Source of the DNA: Frankia sp. R82
GTDB lineage: Bacteria; Actinomycetota; Actinomycetes; Frankiales; Frankiaceae
Length of the DNA: 64,000 nucleotides
Direction of reading: 5' to 3'
NCBI RefSeq assembly: GCF_023716925.1
Contig: NZ_JAMQQG010000210.1
Coordinates: 1-64,000 of the forward strand
Shown here: positions 1 to 9,715 of the stretch, one piece after another
Numbering within the stretch: the first letter of the stretch is position 1
How the letters are laid out: each line of letters opens with the position of its first letter
Notes under the pieces: model-generated
What the model was told of the DNA's origin: nothing
Database searches by the model: none
What the model saw: only the letters and a program-made list of their open reading frames with translations
Translations under genes and position numbers: made by a program

Positions 1-2
1 CC

Positions 3-89
3 CCGCCGCGCACCGCGGCCGACCCGGGCGCGGGCGCGGAGGCCGGACCGGCGACCGTCCGGCCCGGCGAGCGGGACCCGGTCGGTTGA
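3..89 (+). CDS. C-terminal tail of an upstream gene (partial)
   Basis: An open frame enters from the left edge and stops at TGA 87-89, reading as an Ala/Pro/Gly-rich tail. The stop overlaps the TTG start of the next gene by a TTGA arrangement, as expected for translational coupling. No domain is visible, so its identity is unknown; the frame could also be chance in such GC-rich DNA. Confidence 0.3.
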   Translation, partial: PPRTAADPGAGAEAGPATVRPGERDPVG

Positions 90-1447
90 CCGCCAGCCGA
101 CCCGACCTCGCAGCCGGGTTCGGGCCCGTACCCGGGCCAGCCGCCGAGGTGGTGACGCTGGCCAGCGAACTGATCGCCATCGACACCACCAACCTCGGCG
201 ATCCCGACACCCCGGGGACCGAACAGGCCGCGGCGGAGTACGTCGCCGCGAAGCTGACCGACGTCGGTTACGAACCGACCTACGTGGAGTCCGGTGCCCG
301 CGGCCGGGGCAACGTCGTCGTCCGGCTGCCCGGCGCCGACCCGACCCGTGGTGCGCTGCTCGTGCACGGCCATCTGGACGTCGTCCCGGCGGATGCGAGT
401 GAGTGGACGGTCCATCCCTTCTCCGGGGAGGTCTCCGGCGGCTACCTGTGGGGGCGCGGTGCCGTCGATATGAAGGGCATGGTCGCGATGACGCTGGCGG
501 TCGCCCGCGGGCTGCGTCGCGAGGGCGTCGTCCCGCCACGGGACCTGGTCTTCGCGTTTCTCGCCGACGAGGAGGCCGGCGGTCTGCTCGGGGCGCGGTG
601 GCTGGTGGAGCATCGCCCGGAGCTGTTCGAGGGGGTGACCGAGGCGATCGGCGAGGTCGGCGGCTTCTCCGTCACCCTTGCGGGTCGGGGCGACAGCGGT
701 CCGGTCCGTGCCTACCTGGTGGAGGTCGCGGAGAAGGGTTCGATGTGGCTGCGGCTGACCGCCCGTGGCACCGCCGGGCACGGCGCGATGGTGCACGACG
801 ACAACCCGATCGTCACTCTCGCGGCGGCCCTGGCCCGACTGGCCGAGCACCGCTTCCCCCTGGTTCTCACCGATCCCGTCCGCGGGTTCCTCGAGGGTGT
901 GGCCGAGCTGACCGGGGTGCCGTTCGACCCGGACGATCCGCAGGCCGCCGTCGACCGGTTGGGGAACCTGTCCCGGTTGATCGGAGCATCGCTGCGGGAC
1001 ACCGCCAACGTGACCCTGTTCGATGCCGGCTACCGGTCGAACGTGGTGCCGTCGGTGGCGCGGGCGACCGTCGACGGCCGGTTCCTGCCTGGCCGTGAGC
1101 AGGCGTTCGTCCGCGAGCTGGTCGAGGTGCTCGGTCCCCGGGTCGAGACGGTGGTGCGTTCGCTGCCCGCCGTGTCGACCGGCTTCGACGGTGCTCTGAT
1201 CGACGCGATCGCCCGGGCGGTCGACGCCGAGGACCCGGGTGCCCGGCTGTTGCCGTATCTGCTGCCGGCCGGCACCGACGCGAAGTCGTTCGCCCGCCTC
1301 GGCATCCGCCATGTCGGTTTCGCCCCGCTGCGCCTGCCCCCGGAGCTCGACTTCACCACGCTGTTCCACGGCGTCGACGAGCGGGTTCCCGTCGACGCCC
1401 TCGAGTTCGGCACCCGCGTTCTCGACCGCCTGCTACGCGACTGCTGA
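86..1447 (+). CDS. M20 family metallopeptidase (ArgE/DapE/carboxypeptidase type)
   Basis: A 453-residue cytoplasmic zinc amidohydrolase. The di-zinc site of the M20 family is readable: HGHLDVVP (metal His96, catalytic-site Asp98), GRGAVDMKG (bridging Asp128), DEEAGG (general base Glu162, metal ligand Glu163) and a C-terminal HGVDERVP His near 428. A dimerisation-type lid domain lies between about residues 210 and 330. Members hydrolyse N-acyl amino acids, succinyl-DAP or dipeptides; the substrate cannot be told from sequence. The start is TTG overlapping the stop of the preceding frame. The gene is convergent with the helicase gene, 70 bases away. Confidence 0.92.
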   Translation: MTASRPDLAAGFGPVPGPAAEVVTLASELIAIDTTNLGDPDTPGTEQAAAEYVAAKLTDVGYEPTYVESGARGRGNVVVRLPGADPTRGALLVHGHLDVVPADASEWTVHPFSGEVSGGYLWGRGAVDMKGMVAMTLAVARGLRREGVVPPRDLVFAFLADEEAGGLLGARWLVEHRPELFEGVTEAIGEVGGFSVTLAGRGDSGPVRAYLVEVAEKGSMWLRLTARGTAGHGAMVHDDNPIVTLAAALARLAEHRFPLVLTDPVRGFLEGVAELTGVPFDPDDPQAAVDRLGNLSRLIGASLRDTANVTLFDAGYRSNVVPSVARATVDGRFLPGREQAFVRELVEVLGPRVETVVRSLPAVSTGFDGALIDAIARAVDAEDPGARLLPYLLPAGTDAKSFARLGIRHVGFAPLRLPPELDFTTLFHGVDERVPVDALEFGTRVLDRLLRDC

Positions 1448-1518
1448 CCACCCACACGCACCGTGTCTCCCGGGCACCGCCCCGTGACCGCTTCCCGTCG
1501 CGGCAGCCCGTGACCGCG

Positions 1519-4500
1519 TTACCCCGGCGCGGAACGGGTGCGGTGGACGTCCTGCTCGCCGGCCCGGACCTGCGCGGGGACCGGCTCGGTGGGTCGGATG
1601 CCGAGCTCGTCAAGGGTTTCCCACAACGAGGCGAGCGCGGCCTGCGGCTGTCGGTAGAAGGCGGAGCCGCGGACCCGCCAGAACCGCCAGCCCTGACGTT
1701 CCAGGACCCGCTGGCGGCGCAGGTCGGCGTCCCACTGGTCGGGGCCGTGGAACCGGTCTCCGTCACATTCGACGGCAAGCCGGTCCGCCGCGCCCTCGAC
1801 GACGAGGTCGATGCGGAAATGGCCGACCTGGTGCTGCGGCCGCACCCGGTAGCCCCGGATCAGCAGCTCCCGCAGAACCCGTCGTTCGAAGTCGCTGTCG
1901 CACTGCGCCGCCAGCGATCCGGCGCGGACCTGCGGACTGTTGACACCGTAGGCATAGGACAGCAGCTGCCCACGGACGTCGTCGGGATGCAGTGTGCCGG
2001 GGTCCACCGTGTGATAGATCCACAGCTGGTCGCGGGCCCGGCTGGCGGCGACGTTGACTCGCTGCTGGTCAGGCTTGCGGGTGGCCGCGTACGTCGCGCT
2101 GTCGGCGACGACCGACAGGAAGATGACGTCCCGCTCGTCACCCTGGAAGTTGTAGGCATCGCCGACCCGAAGCCGGCGGCGTTCGAACTCCTCGCTGCCC
2201 AGCTTCTCGAGCAGCTTCTGTTCGATCAGCCGGCCCTGGCCGCCGCCGAGCAGGGTCACCACCCCGAAGGTCAGCTCGTCGTAGGCGGGGTCCTGGCAGC
2301 AGGCGACGAGCTGGTCGACGAGCGCCACCGCCTCGGGTTCGTTGACGTTGCCGTACTGCCCGTCCGCGCGTGCGCCGCCGGGCACCCGCACCGGCCGCAC
2401 GGGCGCACCGATACCAAGGTCGCGCTGCTCGCGCAGCGGCAGGATCCGGCCGTCGTAGAACCGGTTCGAGAACTCGATGATGTCCGGCACACAGCGAAAG
2501 TGCTCGCGTAGCAGGACAACGTCGGGGAACACCCGGGTCGCGGTGTCGTAGAGGCTCGCTTCCAGGTCGAGTAGCGACCGTTGCCCGAAGCCCGGCAGGT
2601 AGGCGTCGATCAGCCGGAAGATCTGTTCCCGGTTCGCGCCGACGGCGGCCGGGCTGATCTGGCGGTCGTCGCCGACGACCACGATCTTGCGGCCAAGCGC
2701 CAGCACCCCTAGCGACAGCACGTCGCACTGGCTGGACTCGTCGACGATGACGACATCGAACAGGTCCGTGCGGCGCGGGTCGAAGCTCTGCAGCACCCGG
2801 TGGATCGGCATGATCCAGACCGGCACGGCACCCATAGCCGTGGGCATGTCGCGACGGGCCTCGGCCTCCCACCGGGCGGCGTACTTACCGGTGCCCTTGC
2901 CGATCCGCTGCAGGGACTGCAGCCAGCCCATCAGCGCCCGGCGCTGCTCCTCGGCCAGGTTGAGCTTCATCCCGAGCCGGGCCGAGCGGGCGGCGATCTC
3001 GAGCACCAGGGCGTGCACCTGCTCGCCGGTCTCGCCGAGGCGGCTCTGCAGAGGCGCCACGTCGCCGCGGGCGTGCAGCGCGGACAGCCAGGTCTGGGCC
3101 TGCGCCCACGACCACAGCCAGGCCAGGTCGACGGCCTCGCCACACACCGCCGGGTCCGCCTCGGAGGCGATGATCCGGGCCGCCCACAGCGGTGCCTGGG
3201 TGGCGAGCCGGCCGGCCAGGGCGTCGCGACGGTCCAACCCAGGGCGCAACGCCGTGAGGCGAACGACCTCGTCGCGGGCAGCCGCCCAGGCCGCGAGATC
3301 GCGACGTTCGCACGCCTCGGCAAGGGTCTCCCACAGCGGGCTGGCCGCCGTCTGGTGCCGCCCGGCCCGCAGGTGGGCGTCTAGCTGCGCGAGCCACGCG
3401 GTGAGCTGACGTTCGCTCTCGCGGCGGGCAGCGGCGGACACGACGCCCGCGACCTCGGTCAGCTGCGCGCCGCTCGGCCGCGAGGGGAACCGCGCGACCA
3501 GCCGGTGCAGCCGAGCGAGCAGCGCCGGGCCGTCCACCAGTTCCCAGCGCAGTGCGTCGTGCAACTGGGAGAGCCGTTCCGCCAGCAGCGGGACGAACAC
3601 CGACGCCTCACCCGGTAGCGCCGGTGCGCCCACCTGGTCGACGAGGGTCTGGTACTGCCGGCTGGCGGCGGCGGTCCGGACCCGTTCCGCCAGTTTCGCC
3701 CGCACCACCTCGACGTCGTCGACACAGCGCAGCTCAAGTCCGTCCACCCGGACGGCCCCGTGGAAGGCGCGCAGGTCACGGGCCCCGAGGCGGGGCAGCC
3801 CCCGGCCGGCGGCGAAGCGGGTGGCAAGCTCAGTGAGCAGCTCGTTCTGTATCCGGTGGTCCCCGTCAGGAACGATCACGTCGCGACCGAGGGTCACCCG
3901 GCGCAGGTCGAGGATCTCGGCCTGGGTACCGGCGAGCGTCCGGACCAGCTCGTCCCACCAGGTGGCGAAGGCCTGCGACTGCGCCACCTGGTCCCGTATC
4001 CGGCCGAGCCAGGGCTCTTCCAGGGCGCCGACGCGCTGCGCCGCGGCCCGCACGTCGGCGCCCAGCGCGACCAGCGCGGCCGGGCCCGCCTCGTCCACAC
4101 CAGCGAGATCAAGGCCACGAGTGCCCAGATCGGCCAGGTCGTCGCGCAGCTCGTCGAGCTGGCGTAGCTGGGCGCCGAGCTCGGCCGTGGTGGGCAGACT
4201 CGCGGGTGCTGGCAGGGTGTGCCGCAGTGCCGCGGCGTCGACGGCCAGATCCGCGGCGAGGCGCATCAGCTCGTCCAGGTCGGCGACGGACAACGGTGGC
4301 GTCTGCTGGGCCGCGAGCTGGTCCGGGATCCGGGCCCATCGCGGCTCGTGATGGGCCAGCCATTCGGCGACCTGCGCGGCCTTCGCCGGTCCGTCCGGGA
4401 GGGTGAACTCGGCGGCCTCGTCCGCGAGCAGCTGCCGCAGCGCCAGTTCCAGCCGCCGCTGGCGCAGGCGGGCGTCGTCGAGCTGACGTACCAGCCCCAC

Positions 4501-5916
4501 CAGCGCGGCCCGTTCCGCGGTCACATCGATACCGGCCACCGACTCCAAGATCATTTGAATGGAGGCGTGCAGCTGGGTCAACGCGGTGGAGCTGGCTCCG
4601 AGGACGGCGATCGACAGATCCCGCAGCTCGGCGGGCACCTTCTCCCGCAGCACCGCCAGGGCCTGCTCGTTGTGGGCGGTGACCAGCACCCGCTGGCCGT
4701 GCGCGACGAGGTGGCTGACCAGGTTCGCGATGGTGTGGCTCTTGCCGGTGCCCGGCGGGCCCTGGACGGTGACGCCGCTGGCCTGGTTCAGCTGGACCGC
4801 GATGCGTTCCTGCTCGTCGTTACTGGCGAGCGGGAACAGGAGGCGCTCCCCGAGCAGCTCCCCCACCACCCGGCCGCCCAGTCCCACGCGACCACCGAGA
4901 GGTGACGCGCTGCCGGCGCCGCCACTGGCAGCGGCATACGCGCGGGAGCCGTCCTCGTCGACGAGCGTCGCGAACGCGTCGGGCATGATGCCGCGTTCAG
5001 CCAGTACGTCCCGTAGCTCCGCGTAGAACCGCGGGTACAGGGTGGGCCGCGGGCGTACGAACAGCACCCAGGTGTCGACGAGCACCGGCCGGGCTGTCGG
5101 GGCGGGCACCTCATCGCCCGGCAGCACCGTGGCGTCGAGCCCGAACGGTGCCACAAGCTGGGCATACACCTGCGCCAGGCTGCCATCGGCCCATGGGTCC
5201 GGGGGGTCGGCGCGCAGCTCGTTGCGCAGCCGGGTGAGTTCCGCACGGGCAGCCGCCCCGAGAGCATCGAGCGGTTCGGTCTCCAGCGCCGGAAAACCAT
5301 CCGCGACGACGGTCAGCTCACCATCGTCGGAATCCATCTCGATTGTCATCCGAGTCATGAGCAGGGGATGTTCCACCAGCTGGCCGCCGACCCGCCAGGA
5401 CAGAACTCCGTGTCCCCAGACCAGCTCATGAGTCGCGCCGTCCCGGGCCAGACGCAGGCGCAGGTCATAAAGCTGCTGGTAAAGGGCCCGCGCGGCCATG
5501 ATGACCCGAGCGGACTCGGCCCACGGTCGCCAACCGCGCGCCGCCCATTCGGCGTGGGCCGCGCGCACGGTGGCCGGGTCGTCGCCGGTGCGCTCGCACC
5601 GCTCGTCGAGGTCCACCGGCAGCGGCGGCGGCAGCGTGGTGCCGATCGCCACCCCGGACAGCCAGCCCGCAAGGGCCGCGGGTGGCACCAGCGGCGCCGG
5701 ATCGGCGACCTTGCGTACCCGCAGCCAGGACAACCGCGCCGTGGTGAGGCCCAGGGCCACCGCCGGACTCACCGGCACGTCGGCCGGGAGGATCAACGGC
5801 GGCTCGTAGTCCGACAAACGCCGACGCGGTTTCGCGGAGATATGGCGCGCCAGCGCAGCCAGATAGTCAAGGAGAAGAAGCGAACGCTCCTTGGCCGAAA
5901 CGCCATCGCCCGGCAC
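1519..5916 (-). CDS. Giant SF1 helicase with C-terminal Vsr/DUF559-type nuclease domain
   Basis: About 1465 residues. A superfamily 1 (UPF1/DNA2-like) helicase core is split by a long Ala/Leu/Arg-rich insert: Walker A GPPGTGKS near residue 385, a DESSQ motif II near 1060, VVGDDRQISP (motif III) and the motif VI stretch VNVAASRARDQLW near 1290. The last 120 residues carry AVECDGDRFHG followed by a basic helix and WRFWRVRGS, the look of a Vsr/DUF559 PD-(D/E)XK endonuclease. GTG 5916 is preferred because GGGGGG lies 6 bases upstream; an in-frame GTG at 5952 has a weaker site. Helicase-Vsr fusions occur in phage-defence proteins such as the Hhe type, so a nucleic-acid defence role is an inference. 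It has no operon partner. Confidence 0.85.
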   Translation of the reverse strand: MPGDGVSAKERSLLLLDYLAALARHISAKPRRRLSDYEPPLILPADVPVSPAVALGLTTARLSWLRVRKVADPAPLVPPAALAGWLSGVAIGTTLPPPLPVDLDERCERTGDDPATVRAAHAEWAARGWRPWAESARVIMAARALYQQLYDLRLRLARDGATHELVWGHGVLSWRVGGQLVEHPLLMTRMTIEMDSDDGELTVVADGFPALETEPLDALGAAARAELTRLRNELRADPPDPWADGSLAQVYAQLVAPFGLDATVLPGDEVPAPTARPVLVDTWVLFVRPRPTLYPRFYAELRDVLAERGIMPDAFATLVDEDGSRAYAAASGGAGSASPLGGRVGLGGRVVGELLGERLLFPLASNDEQERIAVQLNQASGVTVQGPPGTGKSHTIANLVSHLVAHGQRVLVTAHNEQALAVLREKVPAELRDLSIAVLGASSTALTQLHASIQMILESVAGIDVTAERAALVGLVRQLDDARLRQRRLELALRQLLADEAAEFTLPDGPAKAAQVAEWLAHHEPRWARIPDQLAAQQTPPLSVADLDELMRLAADLAVDAAALRHTLPAPASLPTTAELGAQLRQLDELRDDLADLGTRGLDLAGVDEAGPAALVALGADVRAAAQRVGALEEPWLGRIRDQVAQSQAFATWWDELVRTLAGTQAEILDLRRVTLGRDVIVPDGDHRIQNELLTELATRFAAGRGLPRLGARDLRAFHGAVRVDGLELRCVDDVEVVRAKLAERVRTAAASRQYQTLVDQVGAPALPGEASVFVPLLAERLSQLHDALRWELVDGPALLARLHRLVARFPSRPSGAQLTEVAGVVSAAARRESERQLTAWLAQLDAHLRAGRHQTAASPLWETLAEACERRDLAAWAAARDEVVRLTALRPGLDRRDALAGRLATQAPLWAARIIASEADPAVCGEAVDLAWLWSWAQAQTWLSALHARGDVAPLQSRLGETGEQVHALVLEIAARSARLGMKLNLAEEQRRALMGWLQSLQRIGKGTGKYAARWEAEARRDMPTAMGAVPVWIMPIHRVLQSFDPRRTDLFDVVIVDESSQCDVLSLGVLALGRKIVVVGDDRQISPAAVGANREQIFRLIDAYLPGFGQRSLLDLEASLYDTATRVFPDVVLLREHFRCVPDIIEFSNRFYDGRILPLREQRDLGIGAPVRPVRVPGGARADGQYGNVNEPEAVALVDQLVACCQDPAYDELTFGVVTLLGGGQGRLIEQKLLEKLGSEEFERRRLRVGDAYNFQGDERDVIFLSVVADSATYAATRKPDQQRVNVAASRARDQLWIYHTVDPGTLHPDDVRGQLLSYAYGVNSPQVRAGSLAAQCDSDFERRVLRELLIRGYRVRPQHQVGHFRIDLVVEGAADRLAVECDGDRFHGPDQWDADLRRQRVLERQGWRFWRVRGSAFYRQPQAALASLWETLDELGIRPTEPVPAQVRAGEQDVHRTRSAPG

Positions 5917-6543
5917 AGCAAGCCCCCCGATATTCGCCCACCCGATATTCACTCACCCGGTATCCACCGACCCAGCCCACCATGAATACCACCCCGATCC
6001 TACCGAAGCCCGTTCCGCGGTCGTTCGTCATCCCGCAAACGGCGGCCGGGCGACCCCCGCGGTCCGTTGGCCCGCCCGCAGCGGCCCACCCGGCGATAGG
6101 CCAGCGGGGCGCGTCCGACGAATCCTCCACGATCCTGACGGCGGATCCGCCATACGATCAGAGAGGTCCACCGGGGCTGGCGGACACCCGGGGCGTCGTA
6201 CCCAACAGCGCCCGACAGGTCGGCCAGGGCACCCTCGCGCAGCTCGCGGTACGGCGGCAGCCCGGCGCGCCTTCGTACCACCTCGACGAGGAGCCGATCA
6301 GCACACCCCGGAGAACCGTGCCCCCGCCATGATCCGCGACCTCGGGTTGGCGGCGCGACGGGCCTCCACGCCCGGCGGACAGTGATCGCGCGGCCGGCCG
6401 GACCGATAGGGGAACAGCCCGGCCCGGCGACTACACTGCCCAGCGGACCGGACACGGACGATTTTTACCCAGGCGACGAGATATTTTTCGGCGAAGAATT
6501 GACTTCTCGATCAAACCAGCCATTCCGGTCCGTCCTGGTGTGA
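5917..6543. other. Intergenic region, no supported gene
   Basis: About 600 bases separate the divergent helicase and acyltransferase genes. Near 5930-5965 the motif 'ATTC(G/A)C(C/T)CACCCG' recurs in degenerate tandem form. The last 80 bases (6460-6540) are much richer in A+T than the surroundings and probably hold the promoter of the downstream gene. A minus-strand open frame at 6000-6455 has a short protein-like patch but no homologous family I recognise. Confidence 0.5.
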
Positions 6544-8053
6544 ATGTCGTCGAGAGGAAACGACGTGACCCATGCGTCCACCAACATCGCCGCACGCGGA
6601 CCGCGGACCAGGCCGCTGACCACCGGCGACCACGCGTTCCTGCATTTCACTCGGCAGAATCCAGGGGAGTTCCTGGACGGGGTGCGGTGCTCTGCGTCGG
6701 GGACCCGGCACTGACCCTCACCGAGCTACGCGCACACGTCGCGGCACGGCTCCCCGAAGCGCCGGCGCTCACCGAGCATCTTTTCTGGCCAGACACGGTC
6801 GCCGGCTCCCCCACCACCGTCGTCTGGCAGCACGACGACTCCCCCGACCTCTGTTATCACGTGAATGTCGAGAACCTGCACGCCGGCAGCGGGGAAAGCG
6901 GCCTGCGGGCCGCGATGGACCGGATCGCCACCCGGTCGCTCGACCTGGAACGACCGCTGTGGCGGCTCTGGCTGCTGCGCGGCCACAGCCCCACCAAGGT
7001 CGCGATCGTCTACCGGTTCAGTCACATCCATCAGGACGGCAGCGCCGTGCACCGGGCACTGCACCTGCTGTTCGGAGCCGGTCGTGCACCATCGCCGCGC
7101 GCCCTGCGAACGTTCGGAACGCCGCACGCCCGCGACTACACCAGGACGGCCGCCGGAATGCTCCGTGGTATCCCCCGGACCCGGCAGCTCGCGTCCTGGG
7201 GTGGGCCACCGCAGGGCGCCGCACGGCACACCTGGGCAGTGACCGAACTGGAGCGGCTGCGTCGGATCGCCCGACGCGAACGCGTCACGGTCACGATGTC
7301 TTTCTCGCGGCGGTCGCCGGCGCCCTGCGCGCCTGGTCCCTACCGGAATGGACGCGCACCGCGGCCGACGGGTCCGGCCACGGGCGCCACTGCCTTGCCC
7401 GTATCCCCCGCCAACGGGCCATCCACACGGCCATGGCGGTCAACGTGCGCACCCCGGACGAGCAGGAGGTTCTTTCCCACTTCACCCTGGCCATGCGAGT
7501 CCCGCTGCCCTGCACGGAGGCCGATCCGCGGCGCCGGCTCGCCCAGATCGCCCAGCAGACCCGACGGATCAAGGCGGACGGCCGGTTCGGCGTGGTCGAA
7601 CGAAGACTGCTGGACCGTGTGCCGCGCAACACCTCACCCCGCGTGTTCGCCCAGCTCGTCGCCGCCGGCGCCCGCCCGGCGGACAACGCCCTGGTCACGA
7701 GCAACATGGGGACGGTTGTGGGCCCGTACACGGTGGCCGGCCGTCAGGTCACGAGCCTGATCGGCATGTCACCGCTGCTGGTGGGTCGCCAGCACCTGGC
7801 GATCACCCTGTTCGGCCTGGACGAGCAGGTCTGCGCGGCGTTCACGGCCAGCGCGAGCGTCCCCGGCCACACCGAGCTGGCCGGCCACTGGCTCACCGCC
7901 CTCGACGAACTCGACGCCGTCGACGGCCGCACCCCCCACCGTCCCATGACCTCTCCCGCGACCGCCGCGACCACCCCGGTGCTGCCCGTTCCCCGCGCCC
8001 CGACTTCGACGTGGACTGCGGCGGCGGGCGCCGCAGTCCACGTCGGTGAGTAG
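6544..8053 (+). pseudogene. Wax ester synthase/diacylglycerol acyltransferase (WS/DGAT), two frameshifts
   Basis: The coding sense moves through three frames. Frame 1 begins at ATG 6544 (or GTG 6565, with AGAGGA just upstream) and gives PLTTGDHAFLHF, the usual N-terminus. Near 6685 it shifts into the frame with AVLCVGDPAL and the acyltransferase motif as SHIHQDG (normally HHxxxDG, so the first His is Ser). Near 7293 one base is missing: the usual TVNDVFLAAVAGALR becomes V-T-V then DVFLAAVAGALR in the next frame, running to the conserved C-terminal half. WS/DGATs esterify acyl-CoA to alcohols or diacylglycerol for storage lipid. Two independent lesions make a pseudogene more likely than a sequencing error. 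A second fragment lies at 59248. Confidence 0.85.
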
Positions 8054-8216
8054 CCGAGGATCCCCCCTGATCCACCAGACGGCCCATGGTCCCCTCGCCC
8101 TTGTGCCCTGGCCAGGCCAGGCGGATGCCAGGCGCTGGCGGACGGCCGTAGGCTGGCGGCAACGCTGTGGCATGGCCGGCCAGCGGATTCGCCATCCCCA
8201 CGGAGGTGTTGAGCAG

Positions 8217-8504
8217 ATGAGCGCGACCTGCACCCACCTGGACACTGTCACGGTGACCGAGCTGCCCCCCGCCATCCGCGGCTGCGAGGAGTGCCTGGCC
8301 ACCGGCGGCGTCTGGGTCCACCTGCGCATGTGCGAAAGCTGCGGGCGGATCGGCTGCTGCGACAGCTCGCCCAACCGGCACGCCTCCCGGCACGCCGCGA
8401 GCGCGCGCCATCCGATCGCCCGCTCCGCCGAGCCCGGCGAGAGCTGGAGCTGGTGCTACGTGGACAACACCGCTGTCACCCCCGACCCGAGACCCAGGAC
8501 GTAA
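8217..8504 (+). CDS. UBP-type zinc-finger protein
   Basis: A 95-residue protein that is almost entirely one UBP-type zinc finger: C5-x-H7, then CEEC, CESCGRIGCCD, and RHASRHAASARHPIARS, closing with W-S-W-C-Y. The ordered Cys/His pairs are complete. In bacteria this domain occurs as a stand-alone small cytoplasmic protein of unknown function. ATG 8217 is chosen because GGAGG lies 10 bases upstream; the longer open frame to 8046 is not protein-like. Confidence 0.88.
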   Translation: MSATCTHLDTVTVTELPPAIRGCEECLATGGVWVHLRMCESCGRIGCCDSSPNRHASRHAASARHPIARSAEPGESWSWCYVDNTAVTPDPRPRT

Positions 8505-8565
8505 GCCGGGCACAGCGCGCGGCCACACAACAGGGTCCGCCGTGGTGACCGGCAGGTGGCCGAGC

Positions 8566-8985
8566 TCAGCGTGGCAGCGGCCCGGTGTAGGCCGCACGTG
8601 CCTCGTGCACGGCGCAAAGATGCTGCTCGGACCACTGGGTGAGGGCCGCGAAAACCGGGGCGAGGCTCTCGCCGAGTGCGCTGATCTCGTACTCCACCCG
8701 GGGCGGGATTTCCGGGTGGTAGGTGCGGGCCACGAGACCGTCACGTTCCAGCTGACGTAGCCGCTGGGTCAGCACCTTGGGCGTGATGCCCAGCGCGCGC
8801 TCGAGTTCGACGAAACGCTGGGTGCCGCGTTCGTGCAGCATCCAGAGAATCGGGGTGGTCCAGCGGCTGAACACCAGATCGACGACCGGCCCGATCGGAC
8901 AGGGGCGCACGTCGATCGCCGTCCCGGCAGGCGTTCTCCCAGCAGAAGCCATCCCGGCGGCTGTCCTCTCGGTGGTGGCTGTCAT
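8566..8985 (-). CDS. HxlR family transcriptional regulator (intact copy)
   Basis: A 139-residue winged-helix regulator. The conserved HxlR Cys sits in RPCPIGPVVD, followed by the wing-helix stretch FVELERALGITPKVLTQRLRQLERDGLV and the wing YHPEIPPRVEYEISALG. These dimeric regulators often sense reactive electrophiles or quinones through the N-terminal Cys. ATG 8985 is chosen because the duplicate locus near 51.07 kb keeps homology from exactly this point. It is divergent from an NmrA-type NAD(P)-binding gene. Here the regulator survives and the enzyme is broken; at 51 kb the reverse is true. Confidence 0.9.
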   Translation of the reverse strand: MTATTERTAAGMASAGRTPAGTAIDVRPCPIGPVVDLVFSRWTTPILWMLHERGTQRFVELERALGITPKVLTQRLRQLERDGLVARTYHPEIPPRVEYEISALGESLAPVFAALTQWSEQHLCAVHEARAAYTGPLPR

Positions 8986-9086
8986 CCGGACTCCGATGCT
9001 AGTCACTTTCCATGGGAAACCTACTATCTGCAGGACCGTAGCGTGTCCCGGTTCAGCTCGAAGCCCAGACCCGAAGGTAACCCCCC
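8986..9086. promoter_or_regulatory. Divergent promoter/operator of the HxlR-NmrA pair
   Basis: The intergenic stretch includes ACTTTCCATGGGAAACC near 9003-9020, an imperfect inverted repeat, followed by CCGTAGCGTGTCCCGGTTCAG. The same spacing and most bases recur at 51074-51163 in front of the intact NmrA copy, so the element is conserved between duplicates and is the likely HxlR binding site. Confidence 0.6.
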
Positions 9087-9194
9087 GTGATCGTCGTGAC
9101 CGGCGCGACCGGCACCATCGGCCGCTCCCTCGTAAAGGTCCTGACTGCCGCCGGCCAGCCGGTGACCGCTGTCTCCGAGGCGCTTCGGCGCCGC

Positions 9195-9715
9195 CAGGGC
9201 GCCGTCCATGAACGTTTCCGGTTGTGGCCGGGGTGCCGGGACGACCGGGGTGCCGGGACGACCGGGGTGACTGCGGGCGCGTCCTCCGGGGCCGGAGGCA
9301 GCCACCCGGCACCGGCGACCCGCACCTGGCGACCGGTGTGACGCACCGTGACCAGGTTGGCTCGGCAGGTCGAGACAATCCCGGGCGTGTCGATCAACGA
9401 GGTCCTTCTATAGGGGTCAACCCGAAATTTTGTCCGTTTCATCCCTACAGAAGGACCCATCCGCCCCGCCAGGCCCGCCGACGCCGTCAACAGCCCGTGA
9501 CGGCGGCGAGATCGGCCGTCGAAACCAACCCCGCGGAGCCGCGCGACCTCGGATGGTGCCCAGACAACACCGGAGAGTGCCGACGGACGGCAGCGGACGC
9601 CAGCCAGCGACGGCCCGGCCAGCCAGCCAGCCACAGCCCAGCCCCAGCCCCAGCCCCAGCGCAGACAGCTACCAGCGCGCTGCCCGTGAACATTCGCGGA
9701 CAGCGCACTAGCCAC
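9195..9715. other. About 520-bp insertion inside the NmrA pseudogene
   Basis: The segment is absent from the intact paralogue at 51164. It holds direct repeats of GGGTGCCGGGACGACCG near 9230-9270, an inverted repeat (9401-9457) and a C-A-G-rich tract (9620-9660). No transposase or other protein is readable. It may be a non-autonomous element remnant, but no flanking target duplication is obvious. Confidence 0.45.
9401..9457. repeat. 15-bp inverted repeat, 27-nt loop
   Basis: GGTCCTTCTATAGGG (9401-9415) pairs with CCCTACAGAAGGACC (9443-9457) at 14 of 15 positions. The loop is A/T-rich. It could be the end structure of a small mobile element or a hairpin terminator; there is no T-run. Confidence 0.6.

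Noticed and set aside
1510-2511. 333-codon plus-strand open frame inside the helicase gene
   Set aside because: It is antisense to conserved helicase and nuclease motifs and has no family features; long antisense frames are expected at this GC content.
6000-6455. Minus-strand frame in the first large gap
   Set aside because: A short patch looks protein-like, but there is no ribosome-binding site, no family match I know and no support from the duplicate loci.
9620-9665. C-A-G-C-C-rich tandem tract as a possible CRISPR or VNTR
   Set aside because: Units are too short and irregular for CRISPR; it is simple-sequence DNA inside the insertion.
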